Shown here in pieces: positions 45,201-47,800 of a DNA stretch of 47,800 bases (its first letter is position 1; every line of letters starts with the position of its first letter). The translations under genes and the position numbers were made by a program. Source of the stretch: Pseudomonas sp. H1h (lineage in GTDB: Bacteria; Pseudomonadota; Gammaproteobacteria; Pseudomonadales; Pseudomonadaceae). The notes beneath the pieces were generated by a model, which was given only the letters and a program-made list of their open reading frames with translations, was not told the origin of the DNA and did not search any database. The stretch lies in contig NZ_AYMJ01000033.1 of NCBI RefSeq assembly GCF_000633255.1, positions 1 through 47,800 of the forward strand, written 5' to 3'.

Positions 45201-45869
45201 GGCGGCACCTGGCTGTACAACCGCTACAACATCAGCACCCACGACAAGTGGCTGAGAACCACACCCTGGAGCCTGGACAGTGATGAACGCGGTAACTACA
45301 CCCTGGATGAGTACCAGCGTTACCTCGGCGACTTGATTCATGCCCCTTTTGCACTACTCGGCCCCGAAAAGCATGACTCACTGCTGAAGAACCTGTTTTT
45401 GCGCGCCAAGCCCAGTGATATTCATCTGGAGCTGCCGGGCGTACAACTCAGTGACTTCCAGCCACCGTTAAGCGGTAAAGCGTCTCACCGCCTGGGCATC
45501 GGCGCCCATCGGTTGTTTCGCCCGCTCGACAGCCGCGGGGTCGCGCGGGAACGCAAGGATGAGATCAGCAATGAAGTGGCGGACAGCCTGCAGATCGTGC
45601 AAACAAATCCGCTGATCCTGTGCCTGAAATATCCGCTTAATCGTGAGGCGCCGTTGACCCCCGTGGTCGAGACACTCGAGTTGGGCGTGTGCGTGCAAAA
45701 GCTCAACGGCAAAGGCGAGTGGATCTCTCGCACACACTTCATTCATCTCAACCCTCGAGGCGAAGGTCGTTACCCTTCGTTACCGCCCAAATCCGTCACC
45801 GAGCCCCCGCCCCTGTTACTGGTTGAAACCCATTTGCTGGAGCTGGTCGACCATGCCCAAAAGCCTTGA
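42243..45869 (+). CDS. VasX-like T6SS effector (BTH_I2691 family)
   Basis: This 1208-residue protein has the N-terminal VasX-type domain (residues 15-90: GACPLRKTHVQLLPLRYGL, then LGIRRLRDGWLYVIDSVTGHLHEYR). It continues with a long alpha-helical middle (about 250-750, with ERNRLTHNKNL and a coiled-coil-like stretch) and a C-terminal part rich in hydrophobic helices (about 796-812, 831-845, 881-897, 919-945, 971-992). VasX-type effectors insert into and permeabilise target membranes; the helices here suggest the same (inference). The DUF4123 adaptor precedes it and two similar membrane proteins follow as candidate immunity factors. Starts and stops overlap by 4 bp with the adaptor. The segment at 44560-44690 has unusual TTG/GTG-rich codons. 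Confidence 0.88.
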   Translation: MTSLANLAAAAASKTPIGSLGACPLRKTHVQLLPLRYGLVEKIVAPGASLKLPYALQTRQLGIRRLRDGWLYVIDSVTGHLHEYRVLDGSISALLHKGAKVDSDQRTAIEERPALVFSRRSLLHVCFAEVQWAAAKCAQVTDNPKEREYFMQAIDLGPVNCETGGEHLLTVTQARTWMAEIATVPTKQAQAEENRAMLKKASPADAVLMPEVEVYSAPEHEREPYLWEQPRRFRDAHIGELLGRVRPAYQDDTLFLVIEDDLGVLRDLANYQDTVAGWLDHWSNTYNNERDYLLACYIESLSQLSPADVGNLNKASDDPAVNALLGDLQQLPEPTQGRTREALLNYLNKGGKVEVDGVPVPPELEQLRSAAAAEAKKMLMLQGAAPDLNAHRRAIEDADRTYYTRQHFAMAPPDFVERHLATLIKLGREQNNRIEDVLEGSRLSGKRGINDFIDRPAMDETLFQHRADLKRWNRLLERITADRTDLVCAGRFHRSAWYYDAHHPQQLAEAFAAEYACIKDICRSDHASEKMLGFLEEHPQMTRSPFYTLPLRVRPDLLVQYSLLSNAGAGLFNNLPDWLETLRNLEHPHLPALDDLPEHTRALADAVQHSYSPALNLGLSRALEGFDLAQGKIPDLDELFRHLPKALPARILDAAKSTGVTFTVATPAEHKALQTDIKDLLRERADLKLLNNERNRLTHNKNLAGHKTARAMELQTEIVRVRAGLTQLEGRLAGALSPIAELPDASVRLYGAAPARAGVTVVFAAAQQQEVRSLLKNIRLGVQSVPRADLIKSEGVGLLVFLAQAVNLVGVYREMMKQTRNERVWKTFGNAAAATGAAGFAAAQSLADTALKTQSDRLVRSAQHHALENVHVQMGKMHVGLGFATYIFGLSSSLVSLNTQQQNWQNSTRSGNRAAQASAALATTGASGMVAVNAYGLGHTVYATFQVAKAGSAAARTAAWAAAGTRLSTVFFRVNLAGALFTVLELGGTWLYNRYNISTHDKWLRTTPWSLDSDERGNYTLDEYQRYLGDLIHAPFALLGPEKHDSLLKNLFLRAKPSDIHLELPGVQLSDFQPPLSGKASHRLGIGAHRLFRPLDSRGVARERKDEISNEVADSLQIVQTNPLILCLKYPLNREAPLTPVVETLELGVCVQKLNGKGEWISRTHFIHLNPRGEGRYPSLPPKSVTEPPPLLLVETHLLELVDHAQKP

Positions 45870-46980
45870 TCCCGTGCCGGCGCCGCACCTCGAGCAACCT
45901 CGCAAGGCAGGCGATGTCGAGCCTTTTCCCAGCGGGAAGATCACCTATCTCGCGCCGTTGCCGCTGCCGACACTACTGCCACCTCGTGGCCCGCATATTG
46001 GGGAGTTAAATGAGGTGTACATGGACTTCGGGTTGGGATCGCCGCAAGTGTTCTCATGGCAAGTCATATTAGGAGGACCATTCAGTGGGGCAGTTATGAT
46101 CGCCTTCCTGTTTCCGCTGTTGGGTGGTTTTCTTGGCGTTGTATTTGGGTATGGCTGGGAAGACATTCGGGACTCAATAGAAGGGATTTTCCAGGCGTCT
46201 TACGAAATGGCCCTGACAACAGGCTTCATCAGCCTCTTCATCGGCCTCTGCGTCTGGCTCCACAATCACAACAAACGCGCTGAAACCATCCCCACCCGCT
46301 TCAACCGCCAACGCCGTGAAGTCTGCTTCATGCCCGAGGACGCCACCGAACCGCTCTTCGTCCCGTGGGAGTCGCTCTCGGCCTGGGTCATCGAAGCCCA
46401 AAGCGCCACCCAGTACGGCATCCGCCGCCAATACGGCATGGGCATCGGCTTCCAGCATGGCGAAGTCCTCACCAGCGTCGAATTCCCTTGCACCGGCCTG
46501 CCCATCGCCATCAGTCATTGGGAAGCCATCCGCGGCTACATGGAGTTCGAGGTCAACGACCTCAAATCGATTCAGTACCAGCAAGACCTGCAAGGCCCCG
46601 ACGATCCGCCCCATGAAGGCCTGCACACGTTCCATAACGCCCGCGCGCGCATGCATCAGCAGATCCGTGATGGCGAGCGCGGCCGGGTGTCGGGGTTCTT
46701 CTGGTACCTGTATCACGTCATGACCTTCTGGACGCTGCCCAATCATTTGGTCGAATGGGAAATCCGCCGCATCAAGGCCATGGGCCAACACGTATTGCCC
46801 GAGGTTATGCGCCAGTGGTCAGAGCCGCTGCCAAAAGACCAGTGGGCCAAGCCGAGTGAAGAACTGCTGCGAATGAGCGCACAGGTCAGGACACTACAAA
46901 AACGCCTGCCACACCGGGCGATCACCGCGATATTTGCTGAAGTGCAGCGAATGGACAGCAGCACCACACATCGCGCATGA
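45853..46980 (+). CDS. Candidate immunity membrane protein, copy 1 (DUF6708-like)
   Basis: This 375-residue protein starts inside the 3' end of the effector gene (17-bp overlap). It has a Pro-rich N-terminus, a conserved mid-segment and two membrane helices (about 76-100 and 119-136). A soluble domain follows with RFNRQRREVCFMPEDA, LFVPWESLSAWVIEAQS and WYLYHVMTFWTLPNHLVEW. This resembles DUF6708 proteins linked to T6SS effectors; the assignment is tentative. Its position directly behind a membrane-active effector makes immunity the likely role (inference). A second copy follows downstream, with the whole unit duplicated at a 1193-bp offset. Confidence 0.8.
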   Translation: MPKSLDPVPAPHLEQPRKAGDVEPFPSGKITYLAPLPLPTLLPPRGPHIGELNEVYMDFGLGSPQVFSWQVILGGPFSGAVMIAFLFPLLGGFLGVVFGYGWEDIRDSIEGIFQASYEMALTTGFISLFIGLCVWLHNHNKRAETIPTRFNRQRREVCFMPEDATEPLFVPWESLSAWVIEAQSATQYGIRRQYGMGIGFQHGEVLTSVEFPCTGLPIAISHWEAIRGYMEFEVNDLKSIQYQQDLQGPDDPPHEGLHTFHNARARMHQQIRDGERGRVSGFFWYLYHVMTFWTLPNHLVEWEIRRIKAMGQHVLPEVMRQWSEPLPKDQWAKPSEELLRMSAQVRTLQKRLPHRAITAIFAEVQRMDSSTTHRA

Positions 46981-47005
46981 AGCGAACGCAAGGAGATGAT
47001 CCACC

Positions 47006-47062
47006 GTGTTACTGGTTGAAACCCATTTGCTGGAGCTGGTCGACCATGCCCAAAAGCCTTGA
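47006..47062 (+). pseudogene. 3' fragment of the VasX-like effector with GTG start
   Basis: GTG at 47006 opens an 18-codon frame (MLLVETHLLELVDHAQKP) that reproduces the exact C-terminus of the effector. It ends 14 nt inside immunity copy 2 in the same overlap as in copy 1. AAGGAG lies 10 nt upstream. It is a duplicated gene tail; it could act as a coupling peptide that keeps translation of copy 2 (inference). Confidence 0.6.
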
Positions 47063-47800
47063 TCCCGTGCCGGCACCGCACCTCGAGCAACCTCGCAAGG
47101 CAGGCGATGTCGAGCCTTTTCCCAGCGGGAAGATCACCTATCTCGCGCCGTTGCCGCTGCCGACACTACTGCCACCTCGTGGCCCGCATATTGGGGAGTT
47201 AAATGAGGTGTACATGGACTTCGGGTTGGGATCGCCGCAAGTGTTCTCATGGCAAATTATTTTAGGGGGTCCCTTTACCCTCGTATTCATGATTACTCTT
47301 CTGTTCCCGCTGTTTACGGGATTTCTTGGGGTCGTTTTTGGTTATGGAGGAGAAGCTATTTGGGACTCAATGATCGGGGTATTCCACGAAGGTTATGGAA
47401 ACGCGCCAATAGCCGGCTTCGGCACCCTCTTCATCGGCCTCTGCGTCTGGCTCCACAACCACAACAAACGCGCCGAAATCATCCCCACCCGCTTCAACCG
47501 CCAACGCCGTGAAGTCTGTTTTATGCCCGAGGACGCCACCGAACCGCTCTTCGTCCCGTGGGAATCACTCTCGGCCTGGGTCATCGAAGCCCAAAGCGCC
47601 ACCCAGTACGGCATCCGCCGCCAATACGGCATGGGCATCGGCTTCCAGCATGGCGAAGTCCTCACCAGCGTCGAATTCCCTTGCACCGGCCTGCCCATCG
47701 CCATCAGTCATTGGGAAGCCATCCGCGGCTACATGGAGTTCGAGGTCAACGACCTCAAATCGATTCAGTACCAGCAAGACCTGCAAGGCCCCGACGATCC
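47046..47800 (+). CDS. Candidate immunity membrane protein, copy 2 (partial, runs off window)
   Basis: Translation from ATG 47046 stays open to the window end (251 codons). Residues 1-70 are identical to copy 1. Residues 71-128 differ strongly (GGPFTLVFMITLLFPLF against GGPFSGAVMIAFLFPLL, FHEGYGNAPIAGF against FQASYEMALTTGF). The rest is again almost identical (RFNRQRREVCFMPEDA). The diverged block is the transmembrane hairpin and its loop. It is probably a paralogous immunity factor, either guarding against a variant effector or extending protection (inference). The end is beyond the window. Confidence 0.82.
   Translation, partial: MPKSLDPVPAPHLEQPRKAGDVEPFPSGKITYLAPLPLPTLLPPRGPHIGELNEVYMDFGLGSPQVFSWQIILGGPFTLVFMITLLFPLFTGFLGVVFGYGGEAIWDSMIGVFHEGYGNAPIAGFGTLFIGLCVWLHNHNKRAEIIPTRFNRQRREVCFMPEDATEPLFVPWESLSAWVIEAQSATQYGIRRQYGMGIGFQHGEVLTSVEFPCTGLPIAISHWEAIRGYMEFEVNDLKSIQYQQDLQGPDD

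Larger units (their letters stand above)
45814..47800 (+). repeat. Tandem duplication, 1193-bp unit (second copy truncated by window)
   Basis: Sequence from 45814 (TGTTACTGGTTGAAACCC, the last 56 bases of the effector gene) recurs from 47007 at a constant 1193-bp offset without indels. The unit covers the effector's 3' end and the whole of immunity copy 1. The flanks are nearly identical: one change before 46063 and a handful after 46234. By contrast 46063-46233 (against 47256-47426) is heavily diverged. Confidence 0.95.

Noticed and set aside
47249..47512. 87-codon frame inside immunity copy 2
   Set aside because: Out of frame with the copy-1 homologue; the true frame from 47046 is open to the window end.

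Overview
The window reads as chromosomal DNA of a fluorescent pseudomonad (Pseudomonas fluorescens group). This is inferred from high GC content, GTGGGAGCGAGC-type REP palindromes in most long gaps, a 180-kDa-class NAD-glutamate dehydrogenase with ArgR-like boxes, and close family matches throughout. No replication origin, IS element, integrase, rRNA or CRISPR array was seen. Housekeeping and regulatory genes are interleaved with two type VI secretion (T6SS) payload modules; no structural T6SS cluster (tssA-M, clpV) is present, so both are orphan effector islands.

Left part (1-14.7 kb): a DyP-type peroxidase faces rlhA (23S rRNA C2501 hydroxylation). These are followed by a RidA-family enamine deaminase, tRNA-Gln(TTG) with a terminator, a DUF1801 protein and a small secreted protein. 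The first T6SS module lies on the minus strand in the order hcp, vgrG, rhs-toxin, SUKH (SMI1/KNR4) immunity, PAAR. A sigma-54-like promoter precedes hcp. Clusters of an 18-bp palindrome (TGCGCAACTTCTTGCGCA type) occur upstream of hcp and again at the left edge of the window with the same 83-bp spacing.

Middle part (14.7-32.2 kb): mug DNA glycosylase; a LysR regulator; a DUF2790 protein; an Lrp regulator divergent from a LysE exporter; an AraC regulator; an autotransporter carrying a tyrosine-phosphatase passenger; an AhpD/CMD-family protein divergent from a MocR regulator that is followed by an ABM-type monooxygenase; a periplasmic cupin; a lipoprotein; the large gdhB gene; and a small acidic protein.

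Right part (32.4-39.2 kb): a tightly overlapped Bat-type operon (MoxR ATPase, DUF58, DUF4381, BatA-like VWA, BatB/BatC-like VWA-TPR fusion, BatD-like), probably an envelope stress or aerotolerance complex.

End (39.4-47.8 kb): the second T6SS module, all on the plus strand and translationally coupled: a short vgrG, a DUF4123 adaptor/chaperone, a VasX-like membrane-active effector of 1208 aa, and two tandem copies of a membrane protein that is probably the immunity factor. The copies arose by a 1193-bp tandem duplication. They are almost identical except for a block of about 170 bp encoding the transmembrane hairpin. This focal divergence is the most striking observation in the window. The second copy runs off the right edge.
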